Source: Luscinia megarhynchos
Lineage: Eukaryota; Chordata; Aves; Passeriformes; Turdidae
Assembly (NCBI GenBank): GCA_034336665.1
Contig: JAPFBE010000033.1
Span: forward strand, 1,240,001 to 1,304,000
DNA: 64,000 nucleotides
Direction of reading: 5' to 3'
Below, piece after piece: positions 31,481 through 43,057 of the stretch. The position numbers were made by a program, and so were the translations under genes. Position 1 is the stretch's first letter. Each line of letters opens with the position of its first letter. The notes under the pieces were generated by a model. That model was not told the DNA's origin. It did no database searches and was given only the letters and a program-made list of their open reading frames with translations.

Positions 31481-32036
31481 TGCGGGAAGAAACTGGACTT
31501 CTGAACAGCAAATCAATATGATTTCACAAAAGCCAATTTATTGCTTAAAATTCACCCCAATTACACATTTCCAGAACCATTACCCACGTGGAGACAAGTT
31601 TTACAATTGGTAATTTTAGTATATCAATTCATCCCTTCAACCCTCCAAAAGTCTGTAATTGGTGGTCTTCAAAATCTTCAGCAACCTCTGCTATTTTGAA
31701 TCTTCTAATCTTGGTATTTTATATTTTCAAAGTCTTCTCTCCCACTTTAGCATAGTTGATGTTCCAGTGTCTTTGGGGGGTTTTCAAACAAATTTTAAAA
31801 AAACTCCCAAAATGTTCTCATGCTGGGCACCTGTTGTAAACACTGGTCTAAACTGAGAAATACACAAAAACAGCTAGCGTGTGAAAGAAGCATGAGAACC
31901 AACAGCAAAATGTGCAGCAATAACTGAACAACATAACACAGCAACTAAATATAGTTTTTGGCTGGTGCACACATACAAGGCCCAGATTTGTACAGACACG
32001 TCCAGAGGGGTCCAAACCTCATTCAATCTTACAAGA
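31481..32036 (-). mobile_element. Solo LTR family G inserted in ERVL-1 pol
   Basis: It matches 4157-4691 in reverse over the whole length (TGCGGGAAGAAACTGG on the plus strand is the complement of the family's CCCCGCA end). A minus-strand GCAATAAATTGG poly(A) signal is present. Similar AAGAA-type bases flank it. Confidence 0.85.
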
Positions 32037-33946
32037 AGAATGATTTCCACTGGGGCCCTGTGCAGCAACAGTCCTTCACCCAAATCAAACAGGAGATTGC
32101 TCATGTGGTAGCCCTTGGCCCAGTTAGGACAGGACTAGATGCGAAGAACGTGCCATGGTCTCTTCTGGAGCCTTTGGCAGAAGGTGCCTGGTGAGACTCG
32201 AGGCCTACCACTAGGATTTTGGAGTTGAAGCTACAGTCTGAAGCCAACTACACCCCAACAGAGAAGGAAATTTTAGCAGCCTATGAAGGAGTCCAAGCCG
32301 CCTCAGAGGTGATTGGTATGGAAACACAACTCCTCCTGGCACCCCGACTACCTGTGCTGGGGTGGATGTTTAAGGGAAAGGTTCCCTCTATCCACCATGC
32401 CACCAATGCCACATGGAGCAAGTGGATTGCCCTCCTCACGCACCACGCCAGTACTGGCAACCCGAATCGCCCTGGGATTTTGGAGATAATTACAAATTGG
32501 CCTGGAGGTGAAAACTTTGGTCTCACTGATGAAGAGGAACAAGAGCATGTGACATGCTGAAGAAGATCCACCATATAGCAAACTACGAGCAGAAGAAACA
32601 CTATACACTCTTTTTACTGATGGTTCTTGTTGCATTGTAGAGATGAAACAAAAGTGGAAAGCAGTTGTATGGAGCCCAACAGAAGCTACTGAAGGAGAAG
32701 GGGGATCAAGCCAAATTTCTGAACTGAAAGCCATTCAACTGGCCCTGGACATTGCTGAAAGAGAGGAGTGGCCAAACCTCTACCTCTACACTGATTCATG
32801 GATGGTAGCCAATGCTCTGTGGGGATGGCTGGAAAAGTGGAAAAGGGCTTATTTGCAGTGTAGAGGAAAACCAATTTGGACTGCTGAAGAGTGAAAAGTT
32901 ATTGCTACCAGGGTAGAGAAACTATCTGAGAAAGTTCACCATGTAGATGCCCATGTCTCCAAAAGTAGACCTAAAGAGGAACACTGAAGTAACAAGCATG
33001 TAGATTAGGTTGCAAAGAGAGGGGTGTCAAAGACAGATTTAGTTTGGCAACACAAGGGAGAATGGTTCCAAGCTTGATGGGCCCATGATGCCTCAGGTGA
33101 TCAGGGTACAGATGCCACCTATATGTGGGCACAAGACCGAGAGGTGGATTTAACCATGGACAGTATCTCTCAGGTTATCCATGACTGTGACACATGTTCT
33201 GTGATCAAGGAAGCCAAGCAGGTGGAGCCCCTGTGATATGGTGAGTGGTAGTCCGAATATAAGTATGGGGAGGCCTGGCAGATTGATTACATCACACTGC
33301 CCCAAACACACCAAGGCAAGCGGTAAGTGCTGACAATGGTAAAAGCCACCATCGGATGATTGGGCAACTACCCTGTGCCTCACACTACGGCCTGTAACAC
33401 CATCCTAGGCCTTGAAAAGCAAGTCCTTTGGAGGCATGGCACCAATGAAAAAATCAAGTCAGGCATCAGGGCTCATTTCAAGAACAGCCTTATCAACACT
33501 TGTACTAGGGAACATGGCATTGAGTGGGTGTACCATATCCCCTACCATGTACCAGCTGCAGGCAAAGTGGAGAAATACAATGGACTGTTAAAAACCACCT
33601 TGAAAGCTTTGGGTGGAGGATCTTTCAAGAATTGGGAGCAGCTTCTAGCAAAGGCCACCTGGTTAATTAACACCCAAGGTTCCACCAACGGAGCAGCTCT
33701 TGCCCAATCTGAACCCCTGCATATAGTAGATGGAGACAAGGTCCCAGTAGTACATGTGAAAATTTTTAAGGAAGACAATTTGGATTAATTCTGCCTTGAA
33801 TACAGACAAATCCATTTGTGAGGTTATCTTTGCTCAGGGATCAGGCTGCACATGGTGGATAATGCAGAGATGGAACAACACAATGCGTACCTCAGGGAGA
33901 TCTAATTGTTGGGTGAGAACTGTATTTAAATATCACTGTGTCACGG
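32037..33946 (+). pseudogene. pol: ERVL-1 RT end, RNase H and integrase
   Basis: Order: RT connection (KNDFHWGPVQQQSF), thumb/connection (WMFKGKVPSIHHATNATWSKW), RNase H (LFTDGSCC, then ELKAIQLALD and LYTDSWMVANALWGW), then integrase with WQIDYITLP-like and AAGKVEKYNG motifs. The second catalytic aspartate of integrase is changed (KSGIRAHF where related copies have ESDNGTHF). Several stops are present. The intact-looking counterpart of this region is at 40612-41798. Confidence 0.88.
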
Positions 33947-35185
33947 TGTGACTTGGGTTTGCCAACCTTAATATATTTAATTTCTTTTTGAGACAGGACC
34001 CAGGAGTAGAGACAAGGCAGGCTCAAAACTTAAAAAGGTACAAGAAGAAATTTATTAATAATACAAAAAAAAATTAGAATTCAGGATAAAATTCCTAGAT
34101 TGTTCCCTCCTCCCCTTCATTCCACATTTCTTACCAACCAACATACAGAGAGAACACTTCAGTCAGTTATACACTTAAATAATCAGTTCAGTTTACTTCA
34201 GAGAGAAAAGTCCCTTTTCTGGTTATGGCTTAGGGGGTGTCTTCACCTTGACAGTCTGCATCTGCCCGAAAACCACAGAACTATGAATTTTTTCTCCCAT
34301 TTACACAGTTCTTCCAGAGCCGTGTTATAGGTTACGTTACACACTTGGGGTATCACTTTTAAAGGCAGGCTGCCGAAAAACAAAATGCTCTTCATCTGCT
34401 TCTCTATCAAATGTCTCTGTTCATATTCCAGTCCCAGAACAGAGAGAGCTCCATTTCCCCGAGGCAAAAAGTCTTCTACTCAAGCATCCAAACCTCCCCA
34501 AGTATATTTCACAGTTTAAAGGAACTTTAGTGAAGTCACAATCCCCACAACCCACAAAAAAGGTTTTCAGCTACTTGCATCTTTTCAATCTCTTCCCACC
34601 AGGAACTTTGTCTTCATCCCGCTGACTTTTGTAGTCTCCATGCTTCATTTCTTCTCATTCAGGGGAACTTAGGAGATTCAGGATTCCATCCAGGCATAAA
34701 GAAGTTACAATTGTATCCAGATTGCAAAGAAACAAAGGTGGGCAGCTGGAGTTCTTCTCTGCCACGTGGAAAGGCGAGCCGAGCCCAGCTGGCAGGGCTG
34801 GGGCCATGCGGCTGGTGCTGGGGCCATGTGGCTGGTGCCGGGGCTGTGCGGAGCCCGGGGGCCCCCCCCAAGCCAGGGGCTCCCCGCAGAGCCGGTGCCA
34901 GGCCGGACCCCAGACCGAGCCCAGAGCCTCCCAGCCAGGGACCCCCACCTCTGGAGACCGGAAACCAAAAGAGCCAGTTAACCCAATGCAACTGTGATTT
35001 GTGAAAGCAAAATAACTTTTTCATTGGTTTCCCGAGCTGTCCATCACCAAATCAGCTCTCTGATTGGTGCCAGCAGCTCACAGGGGAAGCTCCCAGAGAC
35101 TGGAGAATGCCTCCCACTCCTCAGACTCATGGAGCCATCCCTGAGTTGAAACCACCCCTCCCCCTTACCACGTGAAACCAACACA
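33947..35185 (-). mobile_element. Large LTR family C inserted in ERVL-1
   Basis: It matches 60352-63230 (without that copy's nested insert) in the same minus orientation: AATATATTTAATTTCTTT, GAAGAAATTTATTAATAA (poly(A) region), CACTTCAGTCAG, TCAAATGTCTCTGTTCATA and a GC-rich upstream part with repeated GGCTGGTGC words. It ends CCAACACA. The overlapping ORFs in its GC-rich part (34650-35030) are not genes. Confidence 0.8.
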
Positions 35186-35339
35186 CACTGTTTGCTGAAT
35201 GTCACTGCCATTGTCTGTATATAGCTGTATACTGTATATATGTGTATATATATATGCATGTATAAATGTATGTGTTTGTAGAGTTAGAATACACATTAGC
35301 TTTGGTAGTAAGCTGACGATATGGGGATAAGGGGTAGAA
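35186..35339 (+). other. ERVL-1 3' untranslated end with polypurine tract
   Basis: AT-rich sequence with TATATA runs, ending in GATATGGGGATAAGGGGTAGAA directly before the 3' LTR. The same purine tract occurs before the LTR at 42342 (GATATGGAGATAAGGGG). Confidence 0.7.
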
Positions 35340-35979
35340 TGTCCTAGGGTAACTTTACGATGCTTCTGTCCCCAATTGTCTGTTCTATTTATGCTGGATA
35401 TTAAGTTCTGCATCTTTAAGGTTGGTTTCAAAGGCAAAGGGGGGTAGAAGAAGCGTGCAGTTTGTCTGCAGAAACTGCACTTGTTCCCCTGAAATTTCTT
35501 CTCACAGACCGTGTTGTTTCTAGCACGGACAGAGGGAGAGAGCTTTCCTTTGCTTTTTGGTTTGTTTTTCTTAGCTAGCTGAGGCAGAGAAGTTCCCTGA
35601 ACTGTGGCTTTTCTTTTTCTTGGAACTGTTCAAACCTGCTCTGGACTAAAAACCCAGAAAAACACCAGGAGCTCACACCTGTGGCCCTCTGGGGCCCTGG
35701 ACGCAAGAGGGACTGATAAGAAACTAAGTGTGCTGAGCTACACGCTAAGAAAAAGATTTCTGAATTTGCCATCTCTTCAGAAGAGTGAAAGGTTTTATTG
35801 CTTAATATGATTCATTTTTTTATGCTTGTGAATACTTTGCTTGTTAAATAAACAGCTTTTTTTCACTTTTCTTGAAGAGAATCTTTTCCTGAACCAGTTG
35901 GCAGAAGGGCCACTTGAATCTGCTTATTAGAGGGACCCCCTTTGGAAGTTTCCTTCCAAATTTGCCCTAAACCAGGACA
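35340..35979 (+). repeat. ERVL-1 3' LTR
   Basis: 640 bp, TGTCCTAGGGTAAC to CCAGGACA, with an AATAAA poly(A) signal near 35847. It is the longer partner of the deleted 5' LTR. Confidence 0.88.
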
Positions 35980-36869
35980 CCAAGGAAGGAAAGTGAATTG
36001 TCTCATTGTTGGCAGTACAGTTTATAAGCTGCAAAAAAAAAGTCCATCAAGCTCTTTCTCAGTTGGCATCATTTTTGGCTGAGCTTCTTGCTGGGCATTT
36101 TCAATTTTCTAGTGATCTCTGAGAAATTGAAAAAATGTGATGGTACATTCACCTGGAAAGAAAATAACACCTGTTTGTGTCAGTGTGTGGGTAGTGCAAT
36201 TTACTGCCTGCAAGCTGAAGGTGATGCCCAGCACTGTATTTTTTGTTATAAGACTTTATTTTTCAGAGTTGAAAGTGACAACAACTTTCTTAGTGGGCAC
36301 CTTTTGTGACCAATATTTACATTAGATACAATTTTTTAAGGTATAGTGTTGTACAGCATATCTGCAAGAATGTGATAGCCCATATAGTTTGGAAGGAAAG
36401 CTGGTAACCTTAGTGCAGATTAAAATTATGGAGCTGAGCTCACTGAGACAGTAAAACTGTAAAAGTGCATGCAAGTTGGAAAAAAAAAGCATAACACCAA
36501 TATTTAAGGCTTACATGAGAAAAGTGATGCCCAGTAATGTATTTTTTCTTCTAGGATCTTTTTTTTGAGCAGCAGATCCTGAACATCTTTCTGGGTTACT
36601 GAAAGTATAGGATATATCTCTTTCACAACAGGTGACAGATGAGAAAGCTGTTGCTGGCTCCACCATTCACTTGCATTCCTTGTACTGTACTACACAGCTT
36701 GGTGCTATGCAGTTTTTTTCACAGCTGCATATTCTTTCAGTCTCGAAGAACCGAGATTTCAAACATCCTGCAACTATGTATTCTACTTCCATCTAAGTCA
36801 TTTTCTGAGGAACTGTTAATGATGGGCCCTATGCAGTAGTTGCTCAGGGCACACCCTGCCCCTCAGGCT
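35980..36869. repeat. Unassigned, possibly satellite-like flank
   Basis: Contains repeated words such as GTGATGCCCAG followed by TGTATTTTTT (about 36220 and 36531) and CACCTGGAAA (36148), resembling the DNA on the left of ERVL-1. No gene is recognisable. Confidence 0.35.
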
Positions 36870-37490
36870 ACGAGCTTAGTGTTAAATGAGATAAGAAAAA
36901 AAAGAGGCAACCCTGCAAGGCAGGGTATTGTTTCTTTATCTTCATGCCAATGACAGCCCTGATAACTCCCTCCAGGGAAGCAGCAGTCCCTCCATCCTGA
37001 AGGGGTTGTCTCTGTTAATGGGCGATCATGAACTCAGTGGCACCAACAGAATAGACAGCTGCAAGGAACATCAAGGACTCAAAAAATATCCCATGACTAC
37101 ATTCCATTGTGAAACTCTCCGCCCTGGGGGAGGTACTGAACATTATTGCATTACTGCATGGACTTGAGGGTATATATAATCTGGAGTTTGAGGAGAGACC
37201 ATCACCATTCTGTGGACCTAGAGGAGGACCAGGCCTCCCACACCACAGGACCACTACTTTTGACAAGACTGCAACCATCACTTCAACAGCACTGCTTAAT
37301 TGGGCTGTGGCCACCACCCTGACCAACAGGGTGCCAGGTTGTACTTTGACTTTGTGGTTTTAAGCCGGTGTTTCTGTATTGTTGCATTTATTGTAATCTT
37401 TTGGTTAAATTATAACTCTGACCTGAAATCACTTTCATGGTAATTGTGTGGGGTTCATTTCTCCCACTGGTTTGCTTTCAAACCAGCACA
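36870..37490 (+). mobile_element. Diverged ERVL-type LTR, family J
   Basis: It aligns loosely with 23859-24423: CTGTTAATGGGC, TCCCATGACTACATTCCATTGTGAAA, GCCCTGGGGGAGG, a TATATAATCTGG promoter-like element, the CACTACTTTTGACAAGA block, and the end CTTTCAAACCAGCACA. The start is uncertain. Confidence 0.6.
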
Positions 37491-37794
37491 ACTGTACACA
37501 ACCCATGGTACTCTGCATTTTATTTCTCAAGTCTATGCAACATCACACTCTTTGGGTCTCAGTGTTAAAAGTGTCTATCTACACCTTACACAGAAAAATG
37601 TGCCAGAAGTTGTTGCTGGCAGCCTTTGAATGACACACCAATGACGGGGTCTATGCACATTCCTTCTCAGATATGTGTAAAGTCACATTTTTTCATACTG
37701 AAAGGAATGAGAAGGAGGTGTCTTTACAAAAATCTGTGGGCCTGATGTTAAATTGTAATGGTGGTGGAGGTGTATTTTGCATCACTTAATTAGT
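37491..37794. other. Unassigned segment
   Basis: No gene seen. The words GAAAGGAATGAGAAGGAGG and GTGTCTTTACAAA also occur at about 44548-44580 next to another LTR. Confidence 0.3.
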
Positions 37795-38385
37795 GGCTTG
37801 TCTGGAGCCTCTTCTGTCTTCACTCAGAGCCAGGATTAAAAAATACATGAAGGAAACAAATTTTCTCGTGTTTGGGCTTGGATGTTTATTAAATCTTATC
37901 AAAAGTACAGAAAGTTCAGCAACACTTCTAGCCACCAGAGAGAAGCGAGAAAAATGGAGATAGATCCAGCTAGCTACAAGGTCTCTTAAAACTAAACAGT
38001 GCAATAGAGAAATAACAACTATATTATTTAGACTTTTAACTCAATAACTAAATTCCCGTGACCCTCAGTGTGGCACTAAGTGTCCAACCAAAAACTACTA
38101 CCTGAAACCATGAAGAAGAAGGAAGATGAGAACCGAAAGGGACACCACCCAAATTCCTCCATCTTGTCCCATGCCTATAACTATATTATAAAAACCTCAA
38201 ATTTAAAACCCTTCACCCTGTGAAATCACACACTTCTATTTAACTACACACCTGTGATTTTAACTTCATCACTCAAATTTGGAGGCCTTCTCCAAGGCGT
38301 CAGGTCAAAAGCAGTGTTCTCCAGGAGGTCAGTGCCAGAAAGCACAGAAAACTCAAAAAACCCAGATTTCTGGGATCCAACATCT
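37795..38385 (-). mobile_element. Betaretrovirus-like (ERVK) 3' LTR
   Basis: On the minus strand it starts TGTTGGATCCCAGAAATCTG right after the purine tract AGAAGGGGGAGA. It contains a TTTAATAAACATCC poly(A) signal. Position after an env C-terminus identifies it as a 3' LTR. Confidence 0.8.
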
Positions 38386-38809
38386 CCCCCTTCTGTTTGA
38401 ACTAAGAACACTGCATTGACAGCTTTGTCAACCCTCTGGCGGATACATTGAAATTGACAAGGCACAAATACTATGATTACTATGATGACAATCTGCATAT
38501 ACATGCCCATATTCAAAAATTTTCTCCACAGTGGTGTGAGACTCAGTCAATTAGACAGATCATCCAACCATGATCCTTCTTCGACTCTGAGTTTGGAGAT
38601 ACCATCCTGCAAATCTTGTATACTTTTATATATAGATGCCAAACGGTCAGAAAGATTCATGAAACACATGCCAGCAAAAACTTTGCATCCATGGCGATGC
38701 ACTAACAAAATAAATCAATCGCTGCTCTATTTTGCAGAATTGCACGTCTCTCGCCTTGAACATAAGCTAACAAATCACTTATTGCGAGACTTATTACTTA
38801 GCCAACAAC
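38386..38809 (-). pseudogene. env: ERVK env transmembrane C-terminus
   Basis: Minus-strand translation gives GMCFMNLSDRLASIYKSIQDLQDGISKL, a stop-containing linker, then PLWRKFLNMGMYMQIVIIVIIVFVPCQFQCI and a tail ending EGGDVGSQ. This is a betaretrovirus-type TM: post-loop heptad, membrane anchor and cytoplasmic tail. Stops are present and the N-terminal part is cut off by the ERVL LTR at 38810. Confidence 0.82.
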
Positions 38810-39470
38810 TGTCCTGGTTTGAAGAACAGGTGTCTGCCAATAAAGGCAGAAGCTTCTCTTTGAAATGGAGAATGCAAACTCCCTCCTTCCAAATTATTTT
38901 TATAATTTTTAAATTAAGGAGACTCTCAAGCAAAGATATGGAAGTTACGAATAACAGTTATTACTAGGAAAATTAAAATAGAAACAGAGTATTAAAAAGA
39001 ACAAACCCAAAAGGCTGACGGAGTCAGAATACAACCTGACACCCGTCAATCAGGGTGTTGCTAGCAGTCTGATTAAATGGTGAGTGCAGTCTTCCTGGAG
39101 AGACAGGCGTGATTCAGTTGAAGCAGTGGTCCTGTAAAAGGGTGCAGTTTTCCTCTGCAGGTCCAGTAATGATGTGGAAAGGTCCGTTTGTGCTCTGGAA
39201 TCCCGTGGAAAAAGGCTGCCCTGATGTTCTAAATGTCAGCTTTTATCGAGGTAGGAAAGGCTTGGCTCCTCCCCCTGTCTGGAGCATCTCCCAATGGGAT
39301 AATGTAATTTTATCAGTCATACAGTGGGACTTAATGGCCCATTAGCAGACAGTATCTTCCTGAAGGAAGGATGGATTGTGGAAAAGATAAAGATGACTGC
39401 CCCACCTGTTTTCAACAGATGGTGATAGAATGCATACTTTCGTTCACATCCCGTATTGCAACCTAAGACA
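38810..39470 (-). repeat. ERVL-3 3' LTR, family J
   Basis: 661 bp and adjacent to an AATAAGGGGTGGATAA-like purine tract. It matches 23859-24423 in its U3 half. Confidence 0.8.
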
Positions 39471-39499
39471 TTATCCACCCCTTATTCTATTACCATCTG

Positions 39500-40598
39500 C
39501 ATAATGAAACCTTACACGCAGTTCTCACTTAAGATTCCCTACAGTACACAATGGGTTTCCTCATCTTTCTGCATTACCCACCAAGTGCAACCAGGTCCTT
39601 GGGCAAAGACAATCCCTCAGATGGGTTTCACTTTGCCGAGGTGGGACTAATCCAAACAGTCTTTCCTAAAATACCTTTTGTATGTACCACAGGGACTTAA
39701 TCTCCACCCACTGCATGCAAGAGTTCCGACTGGGCAGGACAAGATCGATTGATGCACCCTCGGGTGTTGACCATCCAGGTGGCCTTTGCTAAGGGGTATG
39801 ATATATCCATTCAATGCCATGTTCTCTGGCCCAGGCGTTGATAACGCCGTTCTTGAAATGGGTCCCATTGTCTGACTCGATTCTCTAAAGGGTGCCATGT
39901 CTCATGGGGACTTGCTTTTCTAGGCCTAGGATGGTGTTCCAAGAAGTAGCGTGAGGCACCGGGTAGGTCTCCACCCATCCGGTGGTGGCTTCTACCATGG
40001 TCAGCACATAGCACTTGCCTTGACGGGTTTGAGGCAGTGTGATATAGTCAATCTGCCAGGCCTCCCAGTACTTATATTTGGACCATCGTCCACCATACCA
40101 GAGGGGCGTCACCCGCTTGGCTTGCTGGATGGAAGCACATGTCTTGCAGTCATAAATAACCTGAGAAATACTGTCCATGGTTAGATCCACCCCTCGGTCT
40201 CATGCCCACTTATAGGTGGCGTCTCTGCCCTGATGACTTGAGGCATCATGGGCCCATCGAGCTCGGAACAACTGTCCCTTGTGTTCCCAATTTAAGTCTA
40301 TCTTTGAGACCTCTATCTGTGCAGCCTAGTATACCTGCTCATTGTGTCGGCGTTCCTCATTATCGCGACTCTTGGGAACATGGGCATCCACATGATGGAC
40401 TTTCAGGGGTAGCTTCTCTACCCGAGTGGCAATGTCTTTCCACTCATCAGCAGCCCAGATCGGTTTTCCTCTACGTTGCCAGTCTGCCTTTTTCCACCTT
40501 TCCAGCCAACACCACAGAGCATTGGCTACCATCCATGAATCAGTGTAAAGGTAGAGCATTGGCCACTTCTCTCTTTCAGCAATGTCCAGAGCCAGCAA
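39500..40598 (-). pseudogene. pol: ERVL-3 RNase H-integrase remnant
   Basis: The frame 40598-40326 reads RNase H (LALDIAEREKWP, LYTDSWMVANALWCWLERW). Frame 40190-39885 reads integrase with a C..C pair (DCKTCASI), WQIDYITLPQTRQGK and GLEKQVPMRHGT. Frame 39898-39647 continues with stops. The last visible part, near 39600, matches the CTWW-type integrase C-terminus of ERVL-2. The catalytic second and third residues are in broken frames. Confidence 0.85.
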
Positions 40599-40611
40599 AA
40601 CAGCTGACTAC

Positions 40612-42341
40612 CAGTGCTGGGGTGGATGTTCAGCGGAAAGGTTCCCTCAACCCACCATGCCACCAGTGCCACATGGAGCAAGTGGATAGCCCTCATCACT
40701 CAGCGAGCCCGTATTGGAAAACTAAATCGCCCTGGGATTTTGGAAATAATTACAAATTGGCCAGAAGGGGAAAGTTTTAGTGTCACAGATGAGGAACAAG
40801 AGCCAGTGACCCAGGCTGAGGAAGCTCCGCCATACAACCAGCTACCAGCAGAAGAAACACGGTACGCTCTATTCACTGACGGTTCCTGTCGCGTCGTAGG
40901 GATGAATCGGAGGTGGAAAGCAGCTGTATGGAGCTCCACACGACGGATCGCAGAGGCCACTGAAGGAGAGGGCGGATCAAGTCAATTTGCTGAACTCAAA
41001 GCCATTCAGCTGGCCCTAGACATCACAGAAAGAGAGAAATGGCCGAAACTCTATTTGTACACTGATTCCTGGATGGTGGCCAATGCTTTGTGGGGATGGT
41101 TGAAGAGATGGAAAGAGGCAAACTGGCAGCGTAGAGGAAAACCAATTTGGGCTGCTGAAGAGTGGAAGGACATTGCTACTCGGCTAGAGAGACTACCTGT
41201 GAAAGTTTGCCATGTAGGCGCCCATGTCCCCAGAAGTAGAGCCAATGAAGAGCAGCAAAATAATCAGCAGGTAGATCAGGCTGCAAGGATAGGGGTGTCA
41301 AAGATAGACCTTGATTGGGAGCACAAGGAAGAGTTGTTCCTAGCTCGATGGGCTCACGATGCCTCAGGTCACCAAGGTAGAGACGCCACCTATAAGTGGG
41401 CACGAGACCGAGGGGTGGATCTAACCATGGACAGCATCTCTCAGGTTATCCATGACTGTGAGACGTGTGCTGCAATCAAGCAGGCCAAGCGGGTGAAGCC
41501 CCTCTGGTATGGGGTGCGATGGTCCAAGCACAAGTATGGGGAGCCCTGGCAGATTGACTATATCACACTTCCTCAGACCCGCCAGGGAAAGCGCTACGTG
41601 CTGACCATGGTGGAAGCCACCACCGGATGGTTGGAGACCTATCCGGTGTCTCATGCTACAATCCGCAACACCATCCTGGGCCTTGAAAAGCAGGTTTTTT
41701 GGAGGCATGGTACCCCTGAGAGAATTGAATCAGACAATGGGACTCATTTTAAGAACAACCTCATTAACACTTGGGCTAGGGAACATGGCATTGAATGAGT
41801 GTACCATATCCCTTACCATGCACCAGCTGCAGGTAAAGTGGAGAGGTACAATGGATTACTGAAAACCACTTTGAAGGCATTGGGTGGGGAGGTCTTTTAA
41901 AAACTGGGAACAACATTTAGCAAAGGCTACCTGGCTAGTTAATACCCGAGGTTTCACCAAGCGAGCAGGTCCTGCCCAGTCTGACTCCCTTAATATAGTG
42001 GAGGGAGACAAAGTCCCAGTGGCCCATGTTAGAGGTTTGTTAGGAAAGGCAGTATGGGTTAATCCTGCCTCGAGTACAGGCAAACCCATTCGTGGGATTG
42101 TCTTTGCTCAAGGACCAGGATGCACGTGGTGGATAATGCAGAAAGATGGAACAACACCATGTGAACCACAGGGAGATCTGATTGTGGGGTGAGACAGAAG
42201 GAAATATGTAAGTGTTGAAGGACTGAGTAAGTAAAATGAGAGTAAATGTGTAAGTGTTGATGGGCTGAGTAAGTTAAATGAAAGTTTTTTTGTCTTTTTT
42301 TATTAAGTTCTTGAGCCTGTTCATGATATGGAGATAAGGGG
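40612..42341 (+). pseudogene. pol: ERVL-2 RNase H-integrase, long open frame then stop
   Basis: A 394-codon frame (40614-41798) starts mid-pol and encodes RNase H with FTDGSC, ELKAIQLALD and LYTDSW (catalytic Asp/Glu pattern), then an integrase zinc domain (ASGHQG and DCETC), WQIDYITLP and ESDNGTHF with two catalytic aspartates. A TGA at 41797 replaces a tryptophan codon. The glutamate of the triad (GKVERYN) lies beyond it, and the rest continues to about 42190 with a frame change near 41895. There is no start of pol: the 5' part was lost at the inversion junction. A polypurine tract precedes the LTR. Confidence 0.9.
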
Positions 42342-42904
42342 TGCTCTGTATCCCCAAATCGTGTGTGTTGCTCATGCCTGGAGGGTTTGTTTTGTCTAGC
42401 CAGGCAGCATCCCTCCCTCGGGGCAAAAGCGGCTGCCGCCAGCCTGCCGGCAAGCCCCCCCCTTGCTGCTGATGCTGCTGCTGCTGCTTAGCTTGGTAGT
42501 TTGCTTTGCTGCTCACTTGCTTCCCCCTCCCTTTTTTTTTTCCTTCGCTTTATTTTTCCTTATTAGCTAGTAATACCCTGGACATCAAGAAAATCCCCGG
42601 ACGTCTGTTTCGTGACAAGAAATACGCGTTTCTGCCCTCCCCAGTGCCGGAGACGTCCCGAGCCTGAACATCCACTCGGACGGGTGAAGTTTTTCCCGCG
42701 TCACCCATGGCTGTTTTTTTTTCTTCCTTGTGTTGGGGAGTGTTTTTTTCCCTGTATGCTTGCTAAATAAACAAGTTTTTTCCACTTTTCCCCTGAGGAA
42801 ATCCTTCCCGAACCCGTTGGGGGGAGGGGGAGGAGTTTGGGGAGTTTGTTTTTTAGGGAGTTCCTCTTGGAGATTCTTCCCCCAATTTGTCCTAAACTGG
42901 GACA
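42342..42904 (+). repeat. ERVL-2 3' LTR, family K
   Basis: Starts TGCTCTGTATCCCC after GATATGGAGATAAGGGG and ends CCTAAACTGGGACA, with AATAAA at about 42766. An inverted relative is at 59265-59876. GC-rich microsatellite-like CTG repeats (about 42470-42488) lie in U3. Confidence 0.82.
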
Positions 42905-43057
42905 TCAATACACATCAACATTCCGTGCTACTTTTTCCTTCAATGCTGGTCACCTGTCTTACACAGCTGCACCCCATTAGTGATGAGGCTCGGCTGGCCA
43001 CAGCCCCATTCCTTATTTCTCACAATTTATTTTCCCACAGTTTTGTAGTTTGTTTCT

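Larger units (their letters stand above)
26779..35979 (+). mobile_element. Class III (ERVL-like) provirus with four nested LTRs
   Basis: A 5' LTR (26779-27016), primer-binding-site-like sequence, gag, protease, pol and 3' LTR (35340-35979) are in order on the plus strand. Flanking pentamers are CCTAG (26774-26778) and CCAAG (35980-35984), a 5-bp duplication with one change, as expected for ERVL. The internal part is interrupted by LTRs at 28305-28996, about 30144-30494, 31481-32036 and about 33947-35185. All coding parts carry stops or frameshifts. Confidence 0.9.
38810..40611 (-). mobile_element. ERVL 3' half, minus strand (ERVL-3)
   Basis: From right to left: RNase H, integrase, polypurine tract and 3' LTR (39470-38810, TGTCTTAGGTTGC to CCAGGACA). 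It is joined at 40611/40612 to a plus-strand ERVL half that starts at a different pol position, so the two form an inverted, head-to-head pair. Confidence 0.85.

Noticed and set aside
34655..35024. Overlapping Gly/Pro/Ala-rich ORFs on both strands
   Set aside because: They lie in the GC-rich U3 of family C LTR; the related copy near 62.6-63.0 kb does not preserve the frames.
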